Source: Halobacteria archaeon (GTDB lineage: Archaea > Halobacteriota > Syntropharchaeia > Alkanophagales > Methanospirareceae). Taken from it: DNA of 6,346 nucleotides. The stretch's first letter is position 1. Every line of letters starts with the position of its first letter. Position numbers and translations under genes: made by a program. Positions 1 through 6,108 of the stretch are shown piece by piece. Where the stretch lies: the NCBI GenBank assembly GCA_029932715.1, contig JAOZPO010000084.1, positions 1 through 6,346 on the forward strand, given 5' to 3'. The notes under the pieces were generated by a model. That model saw only the letters and a program-made list of their open reading frames with translations. It had not been told where the DNA came from and made no database searches.

Positions 1-6
1 AAAAAA

Positions 7-18
7 CATTTTTATTCA
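7..18 (+). promoter_or_regulatory. Possible TATA-like element upstream of the hexose phosphomutase gene
   Basis: An A-run followed by a T-rich stretch (catttttatt) lies about 30 bases before the first start codon candidate. That is the usual archaeal TATA-to-start distance for a leaderless or short-leader transcript. No ribosome binding site is visible between it and the start, which fits leaderless translation. The match to an archaeal TATA box is weak and the window edge hides anything upstream, so the gene could equally belong to an operon starting further left. Confidence 0.25.
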
Positions 19-41
19 TCAGAGAGTTCATTAATCACGTC

Positions 42-1448
42 TTGGCGATGCACAAAGAGCAAATACCCGCGCATATATTCCGGGCGTATGACATAAGGGG
101 AATTTACAACGAAGACCTGTACCCGGCAACGATGCTAAAGATTGGTCTCGCTTTGGGTACGTATGCGAAAGAGCGAGGCGAAAATAGCGTGGTTGTTGGC
201 AATGACATACGAGCTACTTCTACTTTGCTCTCGAATGCGCTCACTTCTGGTCTGCTTTCCGCGGGCATTGACGTGAGCAATACAGGCACAAACTCTTTTG
301 GCACTTGTGCGTTCTCAGGATGGCAGCTCAAGAAGGATATAATTGCTTATGTGACGGCATCTCATTTACCTCCCGAATGGAACGGCGTGAAACTTTACAC
401 CGGAGAAGGAATAGGCTTCTCAGCCGAGGATAATGAAAAGATAAGGGATCTCGTACTGGCAGAAAGCGGAGAAGCGGTTTTGTGGCATGACGTTGGCAAC
501 TACCATGAACTGAATTTGCGAGATGAGTATATAGAATACATAGCGAAGAGATTTGACCGTGACAGCTTTGATGGCAAAAGAATCGTACTGGATTGTGGAA
601 ACGGTAGCATGGGCCTGGTAGCGCTGGATGTTGCGAATCGTGTAAACCTGAAAGCAGACACGCTTTTCCTGAATCCCGACCCTGCTTTTCCCAATAGACC
701 CTCAGAGCCAACAGATGCGACTTTGGTCGCTTTAAAATCTGAAGTGCCGGGAAGGAAAGCGGATTTCGGCGCGGCATTCGATGGCGATGGCGACAGAGTA
801 CTAATTGTAGATGACCGTGGAAGAATGCTGAGCGCAGATCAGTGCGGCGTTATAATAGCCCGAGCATTGTTAGAGGAGCGTAAAGGAACTATTTTAGCAA
901 ATGTCGAGTGCTCCATGCTGATCGAGCGTGAGCTGGAGAACTCAGGCGGTAAAATAGAACGAATACCGGTTGGTCATACTTTCCTTACGAAGGCAGCCAA
1001 AGAACGAGATGGTGTGCTTGGTATAGAATCAAGCGGGCATTATGTTATACCCTCTTTCTTCCCGTTTGACGATGCGATGGTGATACCGTTGAAAATAGCG
1101 GAGATTTTAGTTAAAACCGGGAGAACGCTGTCAGAGCTTGTGGATGCGTTACCTGTGTTTCCTAAGGAGCGTAAGAATATTCAATGTGCTGATACCGTGA
1201 AATTCGAGGTGATGCAGGTTCTTGCCGAGCGATTATCAAGTGAATATGGCGCGGATAGGACAAGTACGATGGATGGTGTACGAACGGATATGGGCAGTGA
1301 TGGTTGGGCACTTATAAGGGCTTCTAATACTTCGCCCTTAATTAGGGTGACAGTGGAGGGTGCAACTGAGGGAATAAAGGATAAATTGATGCGTGAATTC
1401 GTTGCGGTTACGGAAGAGGTGATAAGCCAAGAGGAAAAAATGTTTTGA
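42..1448 (+). CDS. Phosphomannomutase/phosphoglucomutase (alpha-D-phosphohexomutase family)
   Basis: This cytosolic enzyme interconverts hexose 6-phosphate and hexose 1-phosphate, the form used to make nucleotide sugars. At 468 residues from TTG 42 it has the family's usual length and four-domain signature: an N-terminal FRAYDIRG (13-20), the phosphoserine loop TASHLPPEWNG (105-115, catalytic Ser107), the metal loop DGDGDR (247-252), the sugar loop ESSGH (329-333), and the phosphate loop RASNTSP (426-432). RASNTSP resembles the dual-specificity AlgC type; GlmM enzymes usually have RPSGTEP, so glucosamine mutase is less likely. The phosphoserine loop has Leu109 where most members have Asn. ATG 48, two codons in, is an equally good start; no ribosome binding site decides between them. 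The aminotransferase gene starts 20 bases downstream, so this gene probably supplies hexose 1-phosphate to the same glycan pathway. Family is confident; mannose versus glucose preference is not. Confidence 0.93.
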   Translation: MAMHKEQIPAHIFRAYDIRGIYNEDLYPATMLKIGLALGTYAKERGENSVVVGNDIRATSTLLSNALTSGLLSAGIDVSNTGTNSFGTCAFSGWQLKKDIIAYVTASHLPPEWNGVKLYTGEGIGFSAEDNEKIRDLVLAESGEAVLWHDVGNYHELNLRDEYIEYIAKRFDRDSFDGKRIVLDCGNGSMGLVALDVANRVNLKADTLFLNPDPAFPNRPSEPTDATLVALKSEVPGRKADFGAAFDGDGDRVLIVDDRGRMLSADQCGVIIARALLEERKGTILANVECSMLIERELENSGGKIERIPVGHTFLTKAAKERDGVLGIESSGHYVIPSFFPFDDAMVIPLKIAEILVKTGRTLSELVDALPVFPKERKNIQCADTVKFEVMQVLAERLSSEYGADRTSTMDGVRTDMGSDGWALIRASNTSPLIRVTVEGATEGIKDKLMREFVAVTEEVISQEEKMF

Positions 1449-1468
1449 ACGCTACGAAGTAAAGCAGA

Positions 1469-2533
1469 ATGATACAACTAACAAAACCGGAAATAGGCAA
1501 AGAAGAGATAGAAGCAGTAACCGAAGTCTTACGATCGGGTATGCTTGCGCAGGGCGAGGTAGTTGAAGAGTTTGAGCGCGAATTCGCAGCCTATATCGGT
1601 ACGGATTACGCAATAGCGACCAATTCCGGCACCTCTGCGCTTCATACTGCGCTCGCATCCGTGGGCATAAAAGAAGGCGATGAAGTTATTACAACCGCGT
1701 TCTCGTTCTTCGCAACCGCATCCTGCGTGCTCATGCAGAATGCAACGCCGGTATTCGTTGATATTGACCCGAAGACGTACAACATTGACCCCTTCAGGAT
1801 AGAAGCTAATTTATCAGAGCGAACAAAGGCAATTATTCCCGCTCATCTCTACGGTCAACCGTGCGAGATGAGCGAGATTATTGATATAGCGAAGGAACAT
1901 AACCTCATTGTGATTGAGGATGCGGCACAGGCACATGGCGCGGAGTATAAAGCGATACGAGCCGGGTCAATCGGCGACATAGGTGTTTTTAGCTTCTATG
2001 CCACGAAGAATATCATCACAGGAGAAGGCGGAATGATTACGACTAACAATGAGGTGATAGCCGAGCGTGCAAGGATGATAAGGAATCACGGGCAGACTAA
2101 ACGTTATTTCCACGAGTGTCTGGGTTATAACTACCGGATGACGAATATAGCGGCTGCTATTGGCTTAGTCCAGTTACAGAAGATAGATATGTTGAATTTG
2201 AAAAGGATGAGCAATGCAAGATACTATGGTGAGCAATTAAATCTGAAGAAGCCTTACGTTTCGCCTAATGTCAAACATGTCTTCCATCAGTACACGATAA
2301 GAGTAAAAGATCGCGATAAATTCATTGCGCATCTGGAACGGAATGGAGTGGGTTATGGCATATACTATCCCGTTCCTCTGTCGAGCCAGCCTTTGTTCAA
2401 TTCGCAGGGCGTTTTTGACGTGGCAGAGCTTGCGAGTAAGGAGGTTGTCTCAATTCCCGTCAATCCATCATTAAAAAGAGCGGATGTTGAGAAGGTAGTG
2501 AAGGTGGTGAATTCGTATGAAGGGCGAAGTTAA
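1469..2533 (+). CDS. DegT/DnrJ/EryC1 family PLP-dependent sugar-nucleotide aminotransferase
   Basis: It probably transfers an amino group, typically from glutamate, to a keto-sugar nucleotide in the cytosol. The 354 residues match the family's usual length and are collinear with it: the cofactor-phosphate motif NSGTSAL (52-58), a [12 protein letters not shown] segment (97-108), EDAAQAHGA (150-158, with Asp151 placed to contact the PLP pyridine nitrogen), [14 protein letters not shown] (176-189, with Lys180 the expected Schiff-base lysine), [12 protein letters not shown] (221-232), and the C-terminal [10 protein letters not shown] (299-308) typical of the WbpE/perosamine synthase branch. The gene begins 20 bases after the hexose mutase and its 3' end overlaps the acyltransferase start by 17 bases, so an operon is likely. 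A WbpE-like role (a 3-amino sugar) is favoured because the partner acyltransferase looks WbpD-like, but a 4-aminotransferase cannot be excluded. No ribosome binding site is evident before ATG 1469; its position directly ahead of the conserved N-terminus (IQLTKPEIG) supports the start. Confidence 0.93.
   Translation: MIQLTKPEIGKEEIEAVTEVLRSGMLAQGEVVEEFEREFAAYIGTDYAIATNSGTSALHTALASVGIKEGDEVITTAFSFFATASCVLMQNATPVFVDIDPKTYNIDPFRIEANLSERTKAIIPAHLYGQPCEMSEIIDIAKEHNLIVIEDAAQAHGAEYKAIRAGSIGDIGVFSFYATKNIITGEGGMITTNNEVIAERARMIRNHGQTKRYFHECLGYNYRMTNIAAAIGLVQLQKIDMLNLKRMSNARYYGEQLNLKKPYVSPNVKHVFHQYTIRVKDRDKFIAHLERNGVGYGIYYPVPLSSQPLFNSQGVFDVAELASKEVVSIPVNPSLKRADVEKVVKVVNSYEGRS
2503..2510 (+). promoter_or_regulatory. 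Ribosome binding site for the hexapeptide acyltransferase
   Basis: GGTGGTGA ends six bases before ATG 2517 and matches the archaeal anti-Shine-Dalgarno sequence. It lies inside the end of the aminotransferase gene. This supports the overlapping start and indicates that the two genes share a transcript. Confidence 0.6.
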
Positions 2534-3059
2534 GTTAGGAAAAGGTGGTAACATCCATGATAACGTGCTATTGGGCTCGGATGAAGGTGGTATAGTGGAC
2601 GTGGGAGAGAATGCACAGATACGGAGTGGAACAGTAATATATTCAGAAGTGAGGATAGGTAAAAATTTCCGGACAGGGCATAACGTGCTGGTGCGAGAGA
2701 ATACGGTAATCGGCGATTACGTGCTGGTGGGGACAAATTCGGTTATTGATGGCGACTGCCAGATTGGAGACGAGGTGAGCATCCAAACAAATGTCTATGT
2801 TACCAAAGGCACCATAGTCGAGTCGGGAGCATTTTTTGGCCCCTGTTCAGCTACGCTAAACGACAAATACATGCGATATGGTGCGGACTTGAAGGCACCG
2901 ATAATAAAGAAAGGTGCGAGGATAGGTGCAAATTCGACCATTCTACCAGGCATAGTGATTGGCGAGAATGCTGTGGTCGGTGCAGGTTCGGTAGTGACAA
3001 AAGACGTGAAGCCGGGTGACGTAGTTGTGGGGAATCCAGCAAGGAGCTTAAAAAGATGA
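2517..3059 (+). CDS. Left-handed beta-helix (hexapeptide repeat) sugar N-acyltransferase, WbpD/WlbB-like
   Basis: This is probably an acyl-CoA-dependent transferase that acetylates the amino group installed by the preceding aminotransferase. The 180-residue protein consists almost wholly of hexapeptide turns such as VRIGKN (45-50), TVIGDY (63-68), CQIGDE (81-86), ARIGAN (134-139) and [15 protein letters not shown] (146-160). It ends in the common cap [16 protein letters not shown] (165-180). The loop [15 protein letters not shown] (106-120) interrupts the helix and resembles the GxxxxxxNDxxPR-type loop of WbpD/WlbB 3-amino-sugar acetyltransferases; such loops usually form the acceptor site. 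Proteins of this fold act as trimers. ATG 2517 lies six bases after a GGTGA ribosome binding site and overlaps the upstream gene by 17 bases, which suggests translational coupling. Fold and acyltransferase class are clear. The acceptor sugar is inferred from context, and a serine- or thiogalactoside-type acetyltransferase is less likely. Confidence 0.9.
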   Translation: MKGEVKLGKGGNIHDNVLLGSDEGGIVDVGENAQIRSGTVIYSEVRIGKNFRTGHNVLVRENTVIGDYVLVGTNSVIDGDCQIGDEVSIQTNVYVTKGTIVESGAFFGPCSATLNDKYMRYGADLKAPIIKKGARIGANSTILPGIVIGENAVVGAGSVVTKDVKPGDVVVGNPARSLKR

Positions 3060-3060
3060 A

Positions 3061-3080
3061 CCTTCTTTTCGGTATATCTT
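3061..3080 (+). terminator. Pyrimidine-rich tract, possible terminator of the sugar operon
   Basis: A T/C-rich stretch (ccttcttttc, then tatatctt) begins just after the acyltransferase stop codon. Archaeal terminators are often short T-rich tracts without a hairpin, and the next gene has its own TATA-like box, so a transcript end is expected here. The tract is short and interrupted, which keeps confidence low. Confidence 0.25.
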
Positions 3081-3112
3081 GAGCATCATGAGTCATTTAA
3101 ACAAATACTAAT

Positions 3113-3126
3113 TGTATATATGTACA
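3113..3126 (+). promoter_or_regulatory. TATA box of the leuA-family gene, inside an imperfect palindrome
   Basis: TATATATG (3115-3122) lies about 30 bases before ATG 3152. Transcription would start around 3140-3145, giving a very short leader or none, and no strong ribosome binding site precedes the ATG. The box sits in tgtatatatgtaca, which matches its own reverse complement at 12 of 14 positions. A repressor binding there would block the TATA-binding protein. AT-rich sequence gives palindromes easily, so the operator idea is tentative. Confidence 0.5.
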
Positions 3127-3151
3127 GTTTCCTTTTATTACTACGGGTAAT

Positions 3152-4636
3152 ATGCAAGAAGTAAAAGCGGTAAAAATCCTGGATACGACTTTAAGAGATG
3201 GTGAGCAAACACCGGGGGTGTCACTAACGCCGGAACAGAAACTGCAAATTGCCAAACGGCTTGACCTATTAGGTGTAGACGTCATAGAAGCAGGAACTGC
3301 GGTTATATCGGAAGGTGAGCAAAGAGCAATAAGGGGGATAGCGCATGAAGGTCTAAATGCAGAAATCAGTTCGTTTGCACGTCTTCTGACCGGAGATATA
3401 GACGCAGCGATTGAATGCGAAGTTGACACGGTAAATTTAGTCTCGCCCGTTTCTGACAGCCACATAAAGAAGAAATTGAAGATAGACCGAGAAACGCTGC
3501 AGAGCATGACAGTAGAGATGTCAGAATATGTGAAGGAGCATGGGTTAAAAGTAGAAGTCAGTGCAGAAGACGCATCCAGGGCGGATATTGCGTTTTTGGA
3601 ATCTTTCTTTACCGACCTGGCTCAAATTGTTGACCGTTTAAGCTTCTGTGATACCGTAGGCGTGCTGTATCCTGAGCGTACGAAGGAGATATTTCAGACA
3701 CTTTGCATTTTCGATACGCCCGTTTCCGTACACTGTCATAATGACTTCGGGCTGGCGACTGCGAATTCCGTAGCTGCTGTGATGGCAGGTGCAGAGGTGG
3801 TGCATGTAACGGTGAATGGCCTGGGTGAAAGAGCGGGCAACGCATCCTTAGAGGAGGTGGTAATGACTTTGGAACTGCTTTATAACGTAAAGACGAACAT
3901 TGCAAAGGAGAAGATGTATGAAACTTCTCGTTTGGTCAGGAATTTAACCAAGATGCCTCTGGCACCGAACAAACCGCTTATGGGCGATAACGTATTCACG
4001 CACGAGTCAGGTATGCACGTTCATGGCACACTTGCAGGTACAGCTTTGTATGAACCAATTGATCCAGGGATATTAGGCAGGAAGAGGCGATTCACACTGG
4101 GTAAGCATACAGGGAAGGCATCAGTGAAACTGGCGTTGGACGAGATGGGCATTACTGCCGATTCGGAACAAACGAAGAAGATACTGGCAATGGTGAAAGA
4201 ACTTGGAGATAAAGGTAAACTAATCACGGATTCTGATTTTCAGGCAATAGTAGAGGACGTACTGCGTATTGAGCGTGAGGAGAAGATAAAGCTTGTTGAT
4301 TTATCCGTGGTATCAGGAAAGAATGTGTATCCGACAGCATCACTGCGATTGCAGATAGATGGCGAGGAGGTAGTGGAAGCAGGTGTCGGTGTTGGTCCCG
4401 TGGACGCGGCAATAAATGCGCTGCGGAAGGCGATGACAGGTATGGAAATGGACGACTTGCGGCTTGATGAGTACCACGTAGATGCCATCACAGGAGGAAC
4501 GGATGCGTTGGTGAACGTTAAGATAAAGATAAGCAGGGGCGACAAAATGGTAACCGCAAGTGGCGTGAGCGAAGACATAGTCACTGCATCTGTGTATGCG
4601 CTAATCAACGGTGTTAATCGGTTGTACGTCTATTAG
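3152..4636 (+). CDS. leuA: 2-isopropylmalate synthase / (R)-citramalate synthase family protein
   Basis: The enzyme condenses acetyl-CoA with a 2-oxo acid: 2-oxoisovalerate in leucine synthesis (LeuA), or pyruvate in the citramalate route to isoleucine (CimA). The catalytic barrel begins with LDTTLRDGEQTPG (10-22, with Arg15 and metal-binding Asp16), carries the metal motif HCHND (194-198) and the family signature NGLGERAGNASLEE (222-235), then the lid region HESGMHVHG (284-292). Residues from about 375 to 494 form the LeuA dimer/regulatory domain, with GVGPVDAAINA (413-423) and GGTDALV (448-454); this domain usually binds the feedback inhibitor. At 494 residues it is longer than methanogen homocitrate synthase AksA (about 400 residues), which lacks this domain, so AksA is unlikely. 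Asn95 stands where many relatives have His at the substrate pocket. LeuA versus CimA cannot be settled here; the symbol marks the family. The gene stands alone behind its own TATA-like box. Confidence 0.9.
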   Translation: MQEVKAVKILDTTLRDGEQTPGVSLTPEQKLQIAKRLDLLGVDVIEAGTAVISEGEQRAIRGIAHEGLNAEISSFARLLTGDIDAAIECEVDTVNLVSPVSDSHIKKKLKIDRETLQSMTVEMSEYVKEHGLKVEVSAEDASRADIAFLESFFTDLAQIVDRLSFCDTVGVLYPERTKEIFQTLCIFDTPVSVHCHNDFGLATANSVAAVMAGAEVVHVTVNGLGERAGNASLEEVVMTLELLYNVKTNIAKEKMYETSRLVRNLTKMPLAPNKPLMGDNVFTHESGMHVHGTLAGTALYEPIDPGILGRKRRFTLGKHTGKASVKLALDEMGITADSEQTKKILAMVKELGDKGKLITDSDFQAIVEDVLRIEREEKIKLVDLSVVSGKNVYPTASLRLQIDGEEVVEAGVGVGPVDAAINALRKAMTGMEMDDLRLDEYHVDAITGGTDALVNVKIKISRGDKMVTASGVSEDIVTASVYALINGVNRLYVY

Positions 4637-4670
4637 AACCCCAATAAACGTGAATAGTCATAAACAAGCA

Positions 4671-4685
4671 GCTTCGCATTGAAGC
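4671..4685 (+). terminator. Small hairpin after the leuA-family gene
   Basis: GCTTC and GAAGC form a five-base-pair stem around a five-base loop, starting 35 bases after the stop codon. No T-run follows directly; a T-rich tract (tttatttgttt) appears only at 4716-4726. Either element, or both, could mark the transcript end in this gap, but the stem is short enough to be chance. Confidence 0.25.
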
Positions 4686-4701
4686 CATCATGTCTTAAAA
4701 A

Positions 4702-4771
4702 TAGGATATGATTACTTTATTTGTTTATACATGGGGAGACTACATTGGATTTTAGGGGTAGTAATATCCTA
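4702..4771. repeat. Imperfect inverted repeat in the intergenic region upstream of Gins51
   Basis: The arms are 4702-4715 (taggatatgattac) and 4758-4771 (gtagtaatatccta). The second matches the reverse complement of the first at 12 of 14 positions, including eight contiguous outer bases, with a 42-base spacer. The outermost bases pair exactly and the pairing does not extend outward. It could be a pair of binding sites for a dimeric regulator or a weak stem. A related fragment (atcctaatat) recurs near 4819-4828, closer to the gene. Confidence 0.4.
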
Positions 4772-4785
4772 CGCCTGGATGGACG

Positions 4786-4841
4786 GATAATATATGATCA
4801 AGTAACCGTATTCAATCTATCCTAATATTGTGATATAATGA
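4786..4841 (+). promoter_or_regulatory. Candidate promoter region for the Gins51-L44e-S27e-aIF2alpha operon
   Basis: Two TATA-like stretches are visible: ataatatatg (4787-4796) and gatataatg (4832-4840). The second would place transcription start near 4860, leaving a leader of about 30 bases that contains the ribosome binding site. The first would give a leader of about 75 bases. The sequence alone does not decide between them. The 257-base gap and the change of pathway across it both argue for a promoter here. Confidence 0.4.
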
Positions 4842-4881
4842 ATGTATTGAAGGGATAATAAATGTTTCTGCTCTTATAGAA

Positions 4882-4891
4882 AGGTGTGAGG
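4882..4891 (+). promoter_or_regulatory. Ribosome binding site region with two possible GTG starts for Gins51
   Basis: AGGTG (4882-4886) sits seven bases before GTG 4894, and GAGG (4888-4891) sits 11 bases before GTG 4903. Both pairings are usable. No in-frame ATG, GTG or TTG occurs between the upstream stop at 4831-4833 and GTG 4894, so translation should begin at one of these two GTG codons. Confidence 0.5.
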
Positions 4892-4893
4892 AA

Positions 4894-5547
4894 GTGGTTA
4901 ACGTGGACATAGAGAAGCTTTGGGAAATCCTGTATAAGGAGAGGAATACAGCATCACTGCAGGAGTTACCGGAAACGTTCTTCGAGGATGTAAGAAGCTA
5001 TATGAATAAGTTAGAGGCTGAGAAAAGAGAAGTAGAAGGAACCAGAAGCGGATTTGTAGATGACGAGATAAGGAATGCAGGGATGAAGGTGGAGGATATA
5101 ATCAGAAGACGTATAGGAAAGATAATAAAACTCGCCAGTTCGGGCTTGAGCACACCACCTAAAGGGATGATGGAGGAGGAGAGATTAATATTCGAGGGCG
5201 TAAAGAGAGATGTAGAAGAAGGCAGGGAGCGAATATTCGCATTAATAAAGGGCGAGACAGAAGAGGAAAAGCGGGAAGCGATAAAGAGTGACGAAGAAGA
5301 AGATTCAAAACAATCCGTATCCACAGTTGAAAAAGACGCTGATATTGCAGAAACCGAGTCTAAGGAACCGTTACAGATTGTCAGGATATTGGAAGATATA
5401 CCCACGTTCATGGGTACAGATGGAAGGATTTATAAGGTGAGAAAAGAAGATGTTATTATGCTGCCAAAAACCAATGCAGAGATATTATGTAAGAGAGGCG
5501 TTGCAGTGAGGTTTGGAGGTAGAAGAGAAGGAGGAATAGAGAAATGA
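4894..5547 (+). CDS. gins51: Archaeal GINS complex subunit Gins51 (Sld5/Psf1-type DNA replication factor)
   Basis: GINS joins MCM helicase and a Cdc45/RecJ-like protein at the replication fork; archaea have the Gins51 subunit alone as a homotetramer or paired with Gins23. This 217-residue protein shows the Gins51 domain order. A helical A domain (about 1-120) begins [23 protein letters not shown] (4-26), the typical opening. It is followed by a charged, glutamate-rich linker (about 121-158) and a small C-terminal B domain (about 160-208) with [29 protein letters not shown] (163-191) and [11 protein letters not shown] (194-204). The start is GTG 4894 or GTG 4903; the difference is three residues before the conserved opening. 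Its stop overlaps the L44e start by ATGA, so translational coupling is likely. A Psf2/Psf3-like Gins23 is less likely because that subunit has the B domain first. I recognise it from the B-domain signature and the neighbouring ribosomal genes. Confidence 0.88.
   Translation: MVNVDIEKLWEILYKERNTASLQELPETFFEDVRSYMNKLEAEKREVEGTRSGFVDDEIRNAGMKVEDIIRRRIGKIIKLASSGLSTPPKGMMEEERLIFEGVKRDVEEGRERIFALIKGETEEEKREAIKSDEEEDSKQSVSTVEKDADIAETESKEPLQIVRILEDIPTFMGTDGRIYKVRKEDVIMLPKTNAEILCKRGVAVRFGGRREGGIEK
5530..5534 (+). promoter_or_regulatory. Ribosome binding site for L44e
   Basis: GGAGG lies inside the end of the Gins51 gene, nine bases before ATG 5544. It confirms the ATGA-overlapping start of the ribosomal protein gene. 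Confidence 0.7.
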
Positions 5548-5822
5548 AGATGCCGAAGCAAGTGCGTATTTATTGCCCGTTTTGCAAGAAGCATACGATA
5601 CATGATGTGGATAGAGTAAAGAAAGGAAGAGCTTCTTCTTTAAATTGGATAGTGCGACAGAAGAGACGCAGGTCTGGTATAGGTAACAGTGGCAAGTTTT
5701 CCAAGGTCCCCGGTGGAGATAAGCCAACGAAAAAGGTATTTCTCAAATATAAGTGCACAGAATGCAAGAAAGCGCATCAGAAGCCGGGATTCCGTGTATC
5801 TAAGCTTGAGTTCGTGGAATAG
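5544..5822 (+). CDS. rpl44e: 50S ribosomal protein L44e
   Basis: L44e is a small zinc-binding protein of the large ribosomal subunit, near the E site, found in archaea and eukaryotes (eL42). The 92-residue protein has the usual length and both zinc-binding pairs: CPFC (Cys11, Cys14) and CTEC (Cys71, Cys74). Between them is a strongly basic segment with [21 protein letters not shown] (38-58), the family's most recognisable region, followed by [12 protein letters not shown] (60-71). The N-terminus [18 protein letters not shown] is typical. The start ATG overlaps the Gins51 stop by four bases and has GGAGG nine bases upstream. S27e and aIF2-alpha follow, a gene order often seen in archaea. Nothing is missing or unusual in the protein. 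Confidence 0.97.
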   Translation: MKMPKQVRIYCPFCKKHTIHDVDRVKKGRASSLNWIVRQKRRRSGIGNSGKFSKVPGGDKPTKKVFLKYKCTECKKAHQKPGFRVSKLEFVE

Positions 5823-5854
5823 AAGATATAATAATAAAGCAATTGGTATCACTG

Positions 5855-5875
5855 TAAAGTTGAAATAACACTTTA
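5855..5875 (+). other. Short stem-loop in the L44e-S27e spacer
   Basis: TAAAGT (5855-5860) pairs with ACTTTA (5870-5875) around a nine-base loop, extendable by two G-U pairs. It ends 11 bases before the GGAGG ribosome binding site of S27e. The 78-base spacer also has an AT-rich stretch (gatataataata, 5824-5835) that could serve as an internal TATA box. The stem is AT-rich and weak; a role in controlling S27e translation is only a possibility. Confidence 0.25.
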
Positions 5876-5900
5876 TGAAAAGAGACGGAGGGAAAATATT

Positions 5901-6080
5901 ATGGAAGGGAAGCCGAGAAGCAAATTCGTGAGGGTCAAATGCGATGATTGTGAAAATGAGCAGATCGTCTTTGATCATGCATCCACAACGGTGCGATGCA
6001 ATGTCTGTGGCAGAAGCTTGGTTATAGCGCGAGGCGGGAAATCGGAGATAAAAACGCAAATAATTGAGTTTCTCGATTAA
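5901..6080 (+). CDS. rps27e: 30S ribosomal protein S27e
   Basis: S27e is a zinc-ribbon protein of the small ribosomal subunit, shared by archaea and eukaryotes (eS27). My translation gives 59 residues, starting [14 protein letters not shown] and ending TQIIEFLD. It contains two CxxC pairs, Cys14/Cys17 (CDDC) and Cys33/Cys36 (CNVC), separated by 15 residues as in the family, then [23 protein letters not shown], matching the common LaxPtGGKa-type tail in position and style. ATG 5901 has a GGAGG site (5887-5891) nine bases upstream, a strong start. ATG 5875 upstream is in another frame and leads to an early stop. It lies between L44e and aIF2-alpha in the expected operon order. The usual proline in the LaxPtGGK segment is replaced here (IARGGK), a minor variation. 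Confidence 0.95.
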   Translation: MEGKPRSKFVRVKCDDCENEQIVFDHASTTVRCNVCGRSLVIARGGKSEIKTQIIEFLD

Positions 6081-6108
6081 CAACATGAATAGGAGCGATA
6101 GATAAGAG

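Noticed and set aside
328..777. A 149-codon open frame on the minus strand inside the hexose mutase gene
   Set aside because: It is antisense to conserved catalytic segments of a clear enzyme, rich in Ser/Leu/His/Arg, and has no recognisable motif; a coding shadow.
3097..3507. A 136-codon open frame on the minus strand over the leuA-family promoter and 5' end
   Set aside because: Most of it is the complement of the conserved LeuA N-terminus, and no domain or ribosome binding site supports it.
3152..4636. Homocitrate synthase AksA of coenzyme B biosynthesis as the identity of the LeuA-family gene
   Set aside because: The protein carries a full C-terminal LeuA regulatory domain (about 375-494), which AksA proteins lack; LeuA or CimA fits better.
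4834..4893. Extension of the Gins51 reading frame upstream for about 20 codons (IEGIINVSALIERCEE...)
   Set aside because: The frame is open and reads plausibly, but it has no ATG, GTG or TTG, and Gins51 proteins normally begin close to the [14 protein letters not shown] segment, which follows GTG 4894/4903 directly.
6085..6105. A six-codon ATG-to-TAA mini-frame just before aIF2-alpha
   Set aside because: It is in frame with aIF2-alpha but too short to judge, lacks a ribosome binding site of its own, and such mini-frames arise by chance in AT-rich spacers.
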